A stretch of DNA of 7,608 nt from JACZSB01 sp965372015. Its GTDB lineage: Bacteria; Fidelibacterota; Marinisomatia; SCGC-AAA003-L08; TS1B11. The position numbers and the translations under genes were made by a program. Shown here piece by piece: positions 1 to 6,753 of the stretch (its first letter is position 1; every line of letters begins with the position of its first letter). The stretch spans positions 1 to 7,608 of the forward strand of contig CBDVAP010000135.1 of assembly GCA_965372015.1 (NCBI GenBank), read 5' to 3'. The notes beneath the pieces are model-generated. The model made no database searches, had not been told where the DNA came from, and saw only the letters and a program-made list of their open reading frames with translations.

Positions 1-3000
1 GGGTTGAAGGGATTGGGGTAGGCCGGGTGCAGGGCGAAGACCGTGGGCAATCCCTCTCCGTCTTCAATGCTCAGCATGCCGTTGACGAACGTCAGGTTGA
101 AGGGCCCGTTAGTCGCGTAGGTGGTGTCCTGTTGGTCCCGGGCTAAAATGGTCCAGGTGCCGCTTATGGTGGCGTAACCATTGCTTTCCATGGCCGTTTT
201 AATCTCTGACAAGTACCAATAGACCCCTGTATTTCCACCGGCGTTCTTCTCCGGCATCAATTCCAGGCTGTCGGTAAACACAACGCTATACCGGACGTAA
301 TCCCCTTCCGGGTCGTCGGCCTGGGTCCATTGGAGATAAAACTGGATATTCAGATTGTTCTGGTCGATGACCACCGTGGAGTCCTTCGCCGGCGCGGTCA
401 GGTCGAAGGCCAGCGGCGCGTCCGGCACCGGGGTCAGGGTCAACACAAATTCGGTGGTGTCCTTCAGGTTACCATCCGAGACGATGACCTCGATATTGGC
501 CGTGCCGTTCCAGTTCAGCTGCGGCGTGATCTGCAGTGTGTCCTGAACGATGGCAAGATCGACGGCCGGGGTATCAGAAACAGCGCTGAAGGTAAGCACA
601 TCGCCCGCATCGGGATCGAAGGCCTGCAACGTGATTGCCAGCGTCGTGTCTTCCGGTGCCGTGATGTCGGCGATACGACCGATAAAGGGCCAGCCGTTCC
701 CGCCGGAAATAGAGGCGGTCAGGTACAGGCCTGTATCCGTAATATGAGCGCTCAAGAACTTGCCGCCGCCCTGGGTGGTGAGGGACTCAAAGACGCCGCT
801 GCTGCTGCCGTAGATCAATGGCAGGAATGTTTTGCCTTCGTCAGGATTGTAGGAGAGTATCACCTGTAGAGAACCGGCCAAGGCCACATGGCCCGTGATG
901 TTCAACTGGTCGTAGCCGCTGCCCGGATTATCCCCCTCGATTTCAATGTCGATGACACTGGTTGGTCCGAAAGTCAGGTCTCCATCTACCGTAAGGTATC
1001 CCGGTGAGCCACCGGGCGCAATGGTGCCGGCATTGATGAAGGCCACCGAAGAAACATCCAGGGTGCCCTGCCCTTGCACCAGACCGCCTGATTCATTGTT
1101 AAAGGATGTGCCACTGATCATCACCACGGCGGCACTATCCACTGAAAGGGTTCCCTGGTTGACAAGGTTGGCGTACAGTTTGTGTTCGGGGTTGGACCTG
1201 GTAGATACGCCCAACTCGGCGTTTATGACGCCGGTGGGACTGTTTACCAGGTTGCCGGCTTTCACCCACAGGCGCACTCCATAAGCACTTGTCGAAGTGG
1301 TGGTGAGCTCCAGATACCCATGGTTGGTAAAAGCACTATCAACGTCAAGGTAGGTACCACCTCCCTTGATATAGGCCCCAGTTTCATTGACTAGGGTGCT
1401 GTCAAAGGCGGCGCCATATCCTGTGGTCACGATGGTATCCCGGTTCACCACCTCGCCAGAGATGGAGGCGTTCGTCATCGTCAGGTAGCCCTCGTTGATG
1501 AGGGAGTCGGTGGCCACCCGGGAATAATATAGGGTGACATTCTCAGAGTTGCCGATCGTCCACTTGGCGCCGAGATTTAAGGACAGATATTTCGTCTCCA
1601 GGATGCCCGCGTTTGAAAGGACACCACTTCCGTCCAGGGAGAATGAGGCCTCGAATGTCGGAGGGTAGCCTGTACTTGGAACAAAGGGACCATAGAGTTG
1701 GACAGTGTTACCGGCATCGATCTGGATGGTCCCGCTGTTGACAAAGCTGTTCAGTGAATCGACCTGGAAGGTGTTTCCACCGGAGACATGGATAGTCCCG
1801 CTGTTGAGAATGGTTAGCTGGTCCTTCTCAATAGTGAAAGTCGTAACCGGCGCCACGTTAAAGGTACCCTGGTTGTCCAGGTCGGCTTTCACCGTGCCGG
1901 TTGCCAGACCATTGATGGTCCCGGTATTGATGAGCCACCCTTTGTTGACAGTCAGGTTAGCGCCATAGTTATTCGCGCTGATATTCCGCAGCTCCAATGT
2001 ACCGTGGTTGGTAAAGCTGGAATCCACCGTGACTGTTGAGGACTGCGAACTACTTTCGATGTATATGAGTTGACCTTCTTCGTTGACAACCGGCCCACTG
2101 AGGGTAGCGGCGCCGATGGTAGACGCACCCCGCGCGAAAATCATTGTTCCCTTGTTCACAAGGGGACCATCCCATTCGCAGATACCCTGTAGTCTCAGAG
2201 TCCCCTCATTGATGATGGCGCTATCGGCGTACACAGATGGGGCTTCGACTGTCCAGGTGGCCTGGTTGATGAGAGAATCTACGTAGACGGTGCCGCCGTA
2301 CAAGCTGACCTTAACGCCTGCATCTTTCACCACGAGTTTCTGGCCCAGATAGCCGGTGACACTGCTCATAGACAGGGTGCCGGTCCCCTCCAGTGTGCCC
2401 ACCTCCCCGTGGTAGGTGGTGTTGAAAATGGACAGGAATGCGGTAGTATCCAGATTCACAGTGCCCGTGTTGGTGAAGGCGGCGCTGCTCATGTATAGGG
2501 TGGTGGCCGTATCCAAGATCACCGTGCCCGTGTTGGTTAAGGTGGCGCCGTTCTTAAAAGTGAACCGGCTATGCGTGGACCGGTAGCTGCCAACCGCTCC
2601 CTGGTTAATCCGGAGGGTGCCGCCGTTGCTGTGGCTCCCTCCGTCGATAGTCATTCCAAAATTGGACTCGAAGATGCCTTCATTGACAAGGTTCGCTTGA
2701 ATGCCAAAACCATAAATGTTCGAATACCCGGTGGCCCCCTGGATGGTGCCGGTGGCAGCGTTGGTCAATGAGCCGTTGGTCACGCTTATGAGCGTATTCG
2801 CGCCCCAGTAATTCGGATTCAGCTCCAGGTAGCCATGGTTGGTAATGCCGCCATCCACGCTCAGTTCGGCAGTGGGACTGCCACCTATAGAAGTAACGAT
2901 AAGGTCGGCGCCAATGGCGTTGGTAACGGAGCCGTTGATGACGGTACCGTAGCCCACATTCATGGAATCGTTATTGGTCACTGCGCAGTTGATTGTGATG

Positions 3001-4253
3001 CCGCTGACGTTGAGGGTACCGTTATTGGTAATGGAAGGGGCGCTTATCGTGCTGGCGCCACTCAGGGTCAGGGTCCGTCCTACGGTCAGAGGGGCTGTCA
3101 GTGTCAGTGTGGAGTTGTTGGTTAGGTCCAGGGACAGGGAATCGGCTTCGTCAAAGGCCCGTGTGAGGCTGAGCCCCATCCCATTAAGCTTCAGGGTGCC
3201 GTTACCGTGGAACTCGCCGTTCTCAGTAACTAACGTGCCAGCCCCTCCGAAGCCGGTAAGTGTCAGAGTTTTGGTGGTGTCGATGGTGATGGTGCCGGTG
3301 TTGGTGAAGGAGCCCACATTATTTATCAAGATGGTTTGACCAATTTCCATGTGCCCACTATTTGTATATGTGCCTGCTGCTGATGGTGTCGTAAGAACGA
3401 ATAGGTTAGTAAACGTTTGGGCCCGGGCGAGAAATCTGCCCTGGTTATCGAACGTCCCCACGGTCAATGAACGGGTGGCATCGTAATAGGTATCAGAACT
3501 GTCAACAAACGTGCCGGTGGCCGTATTCGTGAATGTACCTGAAACATTGAGGTCAGCACTTCTAGGCCCACTACCGGTGGCGGTGGTGTGTAGGTAAACC
3601 AGACCGCTGTTAGTGAGATCCCCTTCAACGTAAATATTGCCATGACGAGTTCCTTCATTACCTTCAATCTGTATTTCACCTGTGGCGCTGTTGATTATGT
3701 CACCAACGATATCGTTGGTACCGTACTGGTCATAACACTCATCACTAATTAGGAGATTATTGTTGGTCAGGCCTGCGGTGCTGATATAGCTGAGCCTACG
3801 GAACGTGAGCTCGCCGTCGTTGGTGATAGTGCCGGTGACCATAAGCGAGTCACCAACGTTGGTATAATTTTCAGGCGACCCCTGCATATTCAGATGGCCG
3901 TCGCTGGCGATAGTAACTGTACCCAACACAGTCAGCCGAAACCCGACCGTACTGGCAGAGGAGGTTGACTTGAGTATCGTTACCGAGCCCCCATCATCAC
4001 CGCCTAAAGTAAGGCTGTTCACGATGAAATCAATGCCGTTAGGCAGGTCCACCGTGGCACCGTCGAGGCCGATGACCACGTCATCGGAGCTTGTTGGTAC
4101 CGCAGCCGGACTCCAATTGGAACCCGTGTTCCAATCGTTATTGGTGGTACCGGTCCAGGTGACCGTCACGGCCTGGGCGGTGGAGGCCAGGCCCAGGCCT
4201 ACTGCCAGTAAGATAATAATGCGGGCTGTGATTCGATGATAGCTAGGTTCCAT
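1..4253 (-). CDS. Large secreted beta-helix-like surface protein with T9SS-type C-terminal tail (3' end outside window)
   Basis: I read the minus-strand frame codon by codon from the ATG at 4253 to the window edge: 1417 codons with no stop and no frameshift. Residues 1-28 form a signal peptide (basic start, hydrophobic IIILLAVGLGLA, cleavage after AQA). Residues 33-62 carry a W-T-G...W-N-x-x-x-N-W-S...P...D-D-V-V-I motif typical of the start of secreted beta-helix proteins. Residues ~65-1075 are low in cysteine and rich in T, N, G and S, with repeated strands such as FTNTGT, LVNEG and FTNHG, as in right-handed beta-helices. Residues ~1080-1175 contain PGGSPGYLTVDGDLTFGP and YDQLNITG, familiar from autotransporter-like proteins. 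Residues ~1193-1278 resemble a cadherin-like repeat (APEDT, FDPDAGD, VSDG). The visible end, LPTVFALHPAYPNPFN, opens a T9SS/FlgD-like tail, so roughly 60-90 residues are probably missing. The start is supported by AGGAGA 8 bases upstream. The likely role is a surface adhesin or structural protein; no enzyme motif is visible. Confidence 0.9.
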   Translation of the reverse strand, partial: MEPSYHRITARIIILLAVGLGLASTAQAVTVTWTGTTNNDWNTGSNWSPAAVPTSSDDVVIGLDGATVDLPNGIDFIVNSLTLGGDDGGSVTILKSTSSASTVGFRLTVLGTVTIASDGHLNMQGSPENYTNVGDSLMVTGTITNDGELTFRRLSYISTAGLTNNNLLISDECYDQYGTNDIVGDIINSATGEIQIEGNEGTRHGNIYVEGDLTNSGLVYLHTTATGSGPRSADLNVSGTFTNTATGTFVDSSDTYYDATRSLTVGTFDNQGRFLARAQTFTNLFVLTTPSAAGTYTNSGHMEIGQTILINNVGSFTNTGTITIDTTKTLTLTGFGGAGTLVTENGEFHGNGTLKLNGMGLSLTRAFDEADSLSLDLTNNSTLTLTAPLTVGRTLTLSGASTISAPSITNNGTLNVSGITINCAVTNNDSMNVGYGTVINGSVTNAIGADLIVTSIGGSPTAELSVDGGITNHGYLELNPNYWGANTLISVTNGSLTNAATGTIQGATGYSNIYGFGIQANLVNEGIFESNFGMTIDGGSHSNGGTLRINQGAVGSYRSTHSRFTFKNGATLTNTGTVILDTATTLYMSSAAFTNTGTVNLDTTAFLSIFNTTYHGEVGTLEGTGTLSMSSVTGYLGQKLVVKDAGVKVSLYGGTVYVDSLINQATWTVEAPSVYADSAIINEGTLRLQGICEWDGPLVNKGTMIFARGASTIGAATLSGPVVNEEGQLIYIESSSQSSTVTVDSSFTNHGTLELRNISANNYGANLTVNKGWLINTGTINGLATGTVKADLDNQGTFNVAPVTTFTIEKDQLTILNSGTIHVSGGNTFQVDSLNSFVNSGTIQIDAGNTVQLYGPFVPSTGYPPTFEASFSLDGSGVLSNAGILETKYLSLNLGAKWTIGNSENVTLYYSRVATDSLINEGYLTMTNASISGEVVNRDTIVTTGYGAAFDSTLVNETGAYIKGGGTYLDVDSAFTNHGYLELTTTSTSAYGVRLWVKAGNLVNSPTGVINAELGVSTRSNPEHKLYANLVNQGTLSVDSAAVVMISGTSFNNESGGLVQGQGTLDVSSVAFINAGTIAPGGSPGYLTVDGDLTFGPTSVIDIEIEGDNPGSGYDQLNITGHVALAGSLQVILSYNPDEGKTFLPLIYGSSSGVFESLTTQGGGKFLSAHITDTGLYLTASISGGNGWPFIGRIADITAPEDTTLAITLQAFDPDAGDVLTFSAVSDTPAVDLAIVQDTLQITPQLNWNGTANIEVIVSDGNLKDTTEFVLTLTPVPDAPLAFDLTAPAKDSTVVIDQNNLNIQFYLQWTQADDPEGDYVRYSVVFTDSLELMPEKNAGGNTGVYWYLSEIKTAMESNGYATISGTWTILARDQQDTTYATNGPFNLTFVNGMLSIEDGEGLPTVFALHPAYPNPFN

Positions 4254-4261
4254 TTTTCTTC

Positions 4262-4267
4262 TCTCCT
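4262..4267 (-). promoter_or_regulatory. Ribosome binding site of the large surface protein
   Basis: On the minus strand AGGAGA lies 8 bases before the ATG at 4253, in a purine-rich run. This close match to the anti-Shine-Dalgarno sequence fixes the start codon and shows that this genome does use Shine-Dalgarno sites, which makes their absence ahead of the regulator at 6754 more notable. Confidence 0.8.
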
Positions 4268-4370
4268 GGTGTAATCTTAGCCGGTTTTTGCCGGGGACCG
4301 GTTAGCGCTACGAAATATTTCATCAGTAATAGTAACTGCTCGGGGAAATATAAGAATTTTATCTTTGAAA

Positions 4371-4416
4371 GGGGGGCATTAATTATCATCGGTTTGGCAT
4401 TGAACCGGTCCCCCCC
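4371..4416. repeat. Nested inverted repeat with G6/C6 outer arms
   Basis: The run GGGGGG at 4371-4376 faces CCCCCC at 4411-4416. Between them CGGTT (4390-4394) pairs with AACCG (4403-4407) around an 8-base loop. Together they could form a two-tier hairpin in a transcript from either strand. On the minus strand it would lie in the leader of the surface protein mRNA, about 120 bases before the start codon, or in the trailer of the transporter mRNA. No U-run follows on the minus strand, so it is not a standard intrinsic terminator. It could slow decay, attenuate transcription, or mean nothing. Confidence 0.4.
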
Positions 4417-4424
4417 GCTGCGAG

Positions 4425-4438
4425 AAGAACTGGTTCTT
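4425..4438. repeat. Short palindrome AAGAAC-TG-GTTCTT
   Basis: Two 6-base arms, AAGAAC and GTTCTT, are separated by TG and lie upstream of the surface protein gene. The size and symmetry would suit a dimeric regulator, but no second copy was noticed in the window, and a 6-base arm pair can arise by chance in a region this size. Confidence 0.25.
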
Positions 4439-4475
4439 TGGATGCACAAAAAAGGTTGTGATGGCACCAATTTTG

Positions 4476-4514
4476 CGTCGATTACCAGTTTCATCAGCAC
4501 GGCCTGGGGGGCCG
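4476..4514. repeat. 39-bp direct repeat, intergenic copy of transporter-gene sequence
   Basis: These 39 bases match 4993-5031, inside the transporter gene, without a mismatch and in the same orientation, 517 bp apart. Read on the minus strand both copies encode APQAVLMKLVID. The match ends sharply on both sides: G versus C on the left, C versus G on the right. Left of it only scattered similarity remains (GGTTGTGAT versus GGTTCTGAT). Because this copy lies outside the transporter gene, whose stop is at 4571-4573, it is a secondary fragment. A small recent duplication or an assembly error are the main explanations. Confidence 0.85.
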
Positions 4515-4570
4515 CCATTGACCAGAACGCCGGTTAGCAGCTACTCAGACGTTGTTCTCTGGAACCCGGC

Positions 4571-6523
4571 TCAGGTCTCCCGTCGATCCTTGACAATAAA
4601 CCAGGCCATCATACCCAGGATCGCCAGGATGGCCGCCAGGGCCAAGGCCTCGGCTGCCCAGGGAGGCAGGTCCGGTGGGAAGCCCACGATTCTTCGGCCG
4701 CCCCGTATCCCGACCCACAGGGCCAGCAGCACCCCGGTCAGTCCGCCGCCGCCCACCAGGCCTGAGCCGAAGAGGATCCCCCTTTCGCGACGCCGTTCGG
4801 CCTCCGGCGCAGGTTGCTTGCGCGTCAGAAGATGGCGCAACAGACCGCCCAGGAACAGGGCCGCCATGGTGGACAGCGGCAAGTATACTCCCACGGCGAA
4901 CGCCAGCACCGGGATGCGGAACAGGGAGGCCGTCAGCCCGATGCCGATTCCGATGAAGATCAATACCCAGGGCAGGTTCTGATCAAGCACCCCGTCGATT
5001 ACCAGTTTCATCAGCACGGCCTGGGGGGCCGGCAGTACGGGACCGCCCAGCCCGCCCTCCACGTTGCGGTGCAGCATCATCACCACCAGGCAGACCACGC
5101 CGGCCGAGGTGATCACCCCCACCAGCTCGCCGATCTGCTGCCAGCGGGGGGTAGCCCCCAGGACAAACCCGGTCTTCAGGTCCTGGGATGTGTCGCCGGC
5201 GATGGAGGCGGCGATGCACACCACCGTGCCCACCATCAGGGCGGTGGCCTTACCGGGCAGGTCGGTCCACCCCATCAGGTAGAAGATCAGGCTGGTGCCC
5301 AGCAGGGTGGCGATGGTCATGCCCGAGGTGGGGTTGGAGGTGACCCCCACCAGCCCTACGATCCGGGAACTGACTGTCACGAAGAAAAAGGCGAACACCG
5401 CTATCAGCATCGCGGCCAGCGCCCGGCCGGGGATTGAATCCAGGTAACCCAGGATACCGGGTACCAGGGTGAGCACCAGCAGGATAGCGCCGGCCAAGAT
5501 CAGCACCGTCCGGTAGGAAAGGTCCAGGTCGGTGCGCTCCACGGCCGTGGCCTGCTTCCGTTCGGCGATTTGCTTAATACCCAATCGAAATGATTCGACC
5601 ATGGTGGGGATGGACTTGATGAGGGTCAGGATACCCCCGGTGGCCACCGCCCCGGCGCCGATGTATCGCACGTAGCGGTTCCATATCTCGCCGGCGGTCA
5701 TGTCCCGGATCAGCTTCTCGGTCTCCGGAAATAAAGGCGCAGTGAGGTCTGCGCCCCATAGATTGATCAGGGGGATAATGATCAGTGCCGAGAGAACTCC
5801 GCCGGCAACCATGACCGTGGCGATCCGAATGCCTAGAATGTAACCGACACCGATCAAGGGCGGCGATACGCCGATGGCAATGTTGGCCTTGAAACCCAGT
5901 GCCAGATGGAAAGTGCCCTGGACGAATCTTAACCCGTCGGTGATCAGCTTAAGCAGCATGCCGGCTCCCAGGCCCCAGAACACACCCGCCGCTTGCGGGC
6001 CACCTTTCTCGGAAGCCACCAGCACCTCGGCGCAGGCCATGCCTTCAGGGTAGGGCAGCCGGCCGTGCTCCCGTTTGATCAGGTAGCGCCGCAACGGGAT
6101 CATGGCCAGCACACCCAGCAGACCGCCGCACATGGCCAGCAGGGTAATCTGACGCCAGGCGGGGTCCATGCCCCAGATGAACAGGGCCGGGATGGTAAAC
6201 AACACACCGGAGGCCACCGCGGAACTGGCCGAACCGATGGTCTGCGACATGTTGGCCTCCAGGATGGTATGGCGCACCCCGAAGGCGTTAAAAACCCGGA
6301 AGGCCACCACCGTCAACACGGCTACCGGTATGGAGGTGCTGATGGTCAGGCCCACCTTAAGTCCCAGGTAGGTATTAGCGGCGCCGAAAATGATGCCCAG
6401 GATGATACCCGCCAGGATGGCTTTCAAGGTGAACTCCGGCAGGTCCTGCCCATAGTTGAGGGGGACGAACTTTTCACCCGGCTGCAATTCATAGGCGCTG
6501 GTAGGAAGTGTTTTGCCGTTCAT
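4571..6523 (-). CDS. OPT-family (oligopeptide transporter superfamily) membrane transporter
   Basis: The 650-residue protein is dominated by hydrophobic membrane segments and has the length expected of bacterial OPT proteins. Family hallmarks are in the right order: NTYLGLKVGLTISTSIP at about 50-66, NMSQTIGSASSAVASG with FTIPALFIWG at 91-118, LPYPEGMACAEVLVASEKGG at about 156-175, GDTSQDLKTGFVLGATPRWQQ near 443-463, and PAPQA near 496. The C-terminal half ends with a membrane helix and a basic tail, KDRRET, so the gene is complete. OPT proteins are inner-membrane importers, in characterised cases proton-coupled, of small peptides or peptide-like metal chelates. The substrate here cannot be read from sequence. 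The frame is open up to an ATG at 6622, but I prefer the ATG at 6523: it has AGAGA 7 bases upstream, and the extra 33 residues are polar and unlike the family. It diverges from a GntR regulator, its likely controller. Confidence 0.93.
   Translation of the reverse strand: MNGKTLPTSAYELQPGEKFVPLNYGQDLPEFTLKAILAGIILGIIFGAANTYLGLKVGLTISTSIPVAVLTVVAFRVFNAFGVRHTILEANMSQTIGSASSAVASGVLFTIPALFIWGMDPAWRQITLLAMCGGLLGVLAMIPLRRYLIKREHGRLPYPEGMACAEVLVASEKGGPQAAGVFWGLGAGMLLKLITDGLRFVQGTFHLALGFKANIAIGVSPPLIGVGYILGIRIATVMVAGGVLSALIIIPLINLWGADLTAPLFPETEKLIRDMTAGEIWNRYVRYIGAGAVATGGILTLIKSIPTMVESFRLGIKQIAERKQATAVERTDLDLSYRTVLILAGAILLVLTLVPGILGYLDSIPGRALAAMLIAVFAFFFVTVSSRIVGLVGVTSNPTSGMTIATLLGTSLIFYLMGWTDLPGKATALMVGTVVCIAASIAGDTSQDLKTGFVLGATPRWQQIGELVGVITSAGVVCLVVMMLHRNVEGGLGGPVLPAPQAVLMKLVIDGVLDQNLPWVLIFIGIGIGLTASLFRIPVLAFAVGVYLPLSTMAALFLGGLLRHLLTRKQPAPEAERRRERGILFGSGLVGGGGLTGVLLALWVGIRGGRRIVGFPPDLPPWAAEALALAAILAILGMMAWFIVKDRRET
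4993..5031. repeat. 39-bp direct repeat, parental copy inside the transporter gene
   Basis: This is the in-gene partner of the repeat at 4476-4514. It encodes part of the PAPQAVLMKLVIDG stretch, about residues 498-510 of the transporter, which leads into the membrane segment NLPWVLIFIGIGIG. A similar PAPQA-type segment is a regular part of bacterial OPT proteins, so this copy is the original and the intergenic one is derived. Confidence 0.85.
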
Positions 6524-6530
6524 AGGTATT

Positions 6531-6535
6531 TCTCT
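6531..6535 (-). promoter_or_regulatory. Probable ribosome binding site of the OPT transporter
   Basis: AGAGA on the minus strand lies 7 bases before the ATG at 6523. It is a weak site, but it is better placed than anything ahead of the alternative ATG at 6622, where GGCGGT sits only two bases from the start codon. It therefore supports the shorter 650-residue protein. Confidence 0.5.
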
Positions 6536-6717
6536 ATTTGTGGTCCGGTTAAACTGAGCCGAAACTAAACGCACCCACATAGCTGTGCCAAGGTTTTGCT
6601 GGGGTTGAGCTGATTCCTGCATTTACCGCCATTGACGGCTTCAGTGCAATGGGGGCGGCTTAGGCGACAAACTATATTTCCCCATTGAGTGTTTCTCTTC
6701 GAAGGCAGATTAAAAAC

Positions 6718-6745
6718 TTGACTTAATGCTATAATGATATATAAC
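6718..6745 (+). promoter_or_regulatory. Probable sigma-70-type promoter of the GntR regulator
   Basis: TTGACT (6718-6723) matches the -35 consensus at five of six positions. After 16 bases comes TATAAC (6740-6745), five of six for the -10 box. This would start the transcript near 6752, almost at the ATG at 6754. A perfect TATAAT at 6730-6735 is an alternative -10 box giving a leader of about 12 bases, but it lacks a -35 at normal spacing. Either way the leader is too short for a normal ribosome binding site. No equally good promoter for the leftward transporter was found. Confidence 0.6.
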
Positions 6746-6749
6746 ATTA
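6732..6749. promoter_or_regulatory. Operator-like 18-bp near-palindrome in the divergent promoter
   Basis: TAATGATATATAACATTA pairs with itself at eight of nine positions; only the A/A pair at 6737/6744 breaks the symmetry. It covers the proposed -10 box and ends 4 bases before the regulator's start codon. A further TAATG half-site lies at 6724-6728. GntR proteins bind as dimers to palindromes of this size, often in their own promoters, so this is a good candidate for the autoregulatory operator and perhaps for transporter control. AT-rich DNA forms such symmetry more easily by chance, which lowers confidence. Confidence 0.5.
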
Positions 6750-6753
6750 GAAC

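Larger units (their letters stand above)
4254..4570. other. Intergenic region between the transporter and the surface protein gene
   Basis: This 317-bp gap is more AT-rich than the genes on either side. It must contain the 3' end of the transporter transcript and probably the promoter of the surface protein gene. The best promoter-like words on the minus strand are TAAAAT (about 4358-4363) and TATATTTC (about 4345-4352), but neither has a convincing upstream partner at a normal distance, so I do not call a promoter. Short open frames exist on both strands: minus 4518-4243, and plus 4247-4537 with an ATG only at 4442. Neither has a ribosome binding site or a recognisable protein, apart from residues copied from the transporter. 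I see no clear Rho-independent terminator. Confidence 0.6.

Noticed and set aside
330..4239. Many plus-strand open frames across the surface protein gene
   Set aside because: They are complementary-frame shadows of a continuous 1417-codon minus-strand gene, with low-complexity translations and no ribosome binding sites.
4345..4363. TAAAAT and TATATTTC as promoter boxes for the surface protein gene
   Set aside because: No matching -35 or Bacteroidota-type -33 TTTG element was found at a usual distance, and such words are frequent in an AT-rich spacer.
4243..4518. Minus-strand 91-codon open frame starting MAAPQAVLMKLVIDA
   Set aside because: Its only recognisable part is the 39-bp copy from the transporter gene. 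The remainder has no family resemblance, no ribosome binding site precedes it, and its end overlaps the start of the surface protein gene.
4247..4537. Plus-strand open frame ending TSFISTAWGAAIDQNAG, antisense to both genes
   Set aside because: The only ATG is at 4442, leaving 31 residues, with no ribosome binding site and no recognisable protein. Part of it is just the reverse reading of the transporter fragment.
4554..4565. GTTC-TCTG-GAAC inverted repeat just after the transporter stop as a terminator
   Set aside because: The stem is only four base pairs and no T-run follows, so it does not qualify as an intrinsic terminator.
4814..6568. Plus-strand open frames (207 and 191 codons) across the transporter gene
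   Set aside because: Their translations are rich in H, Q, G and R, the usual reverse-strand shadow of a hydrophobic GC-rich membrane protein; the OPT hallmarks on the minus strand are decisive.
6524..6622. 33-residue N-terminal extension of the transporter from the ATG at 6622
   Set aside because: The extra sequence is unlike OPT N-termini and has no properly spaced ribosome binding site, whereas the ATG at 6523 gives the normal family length.
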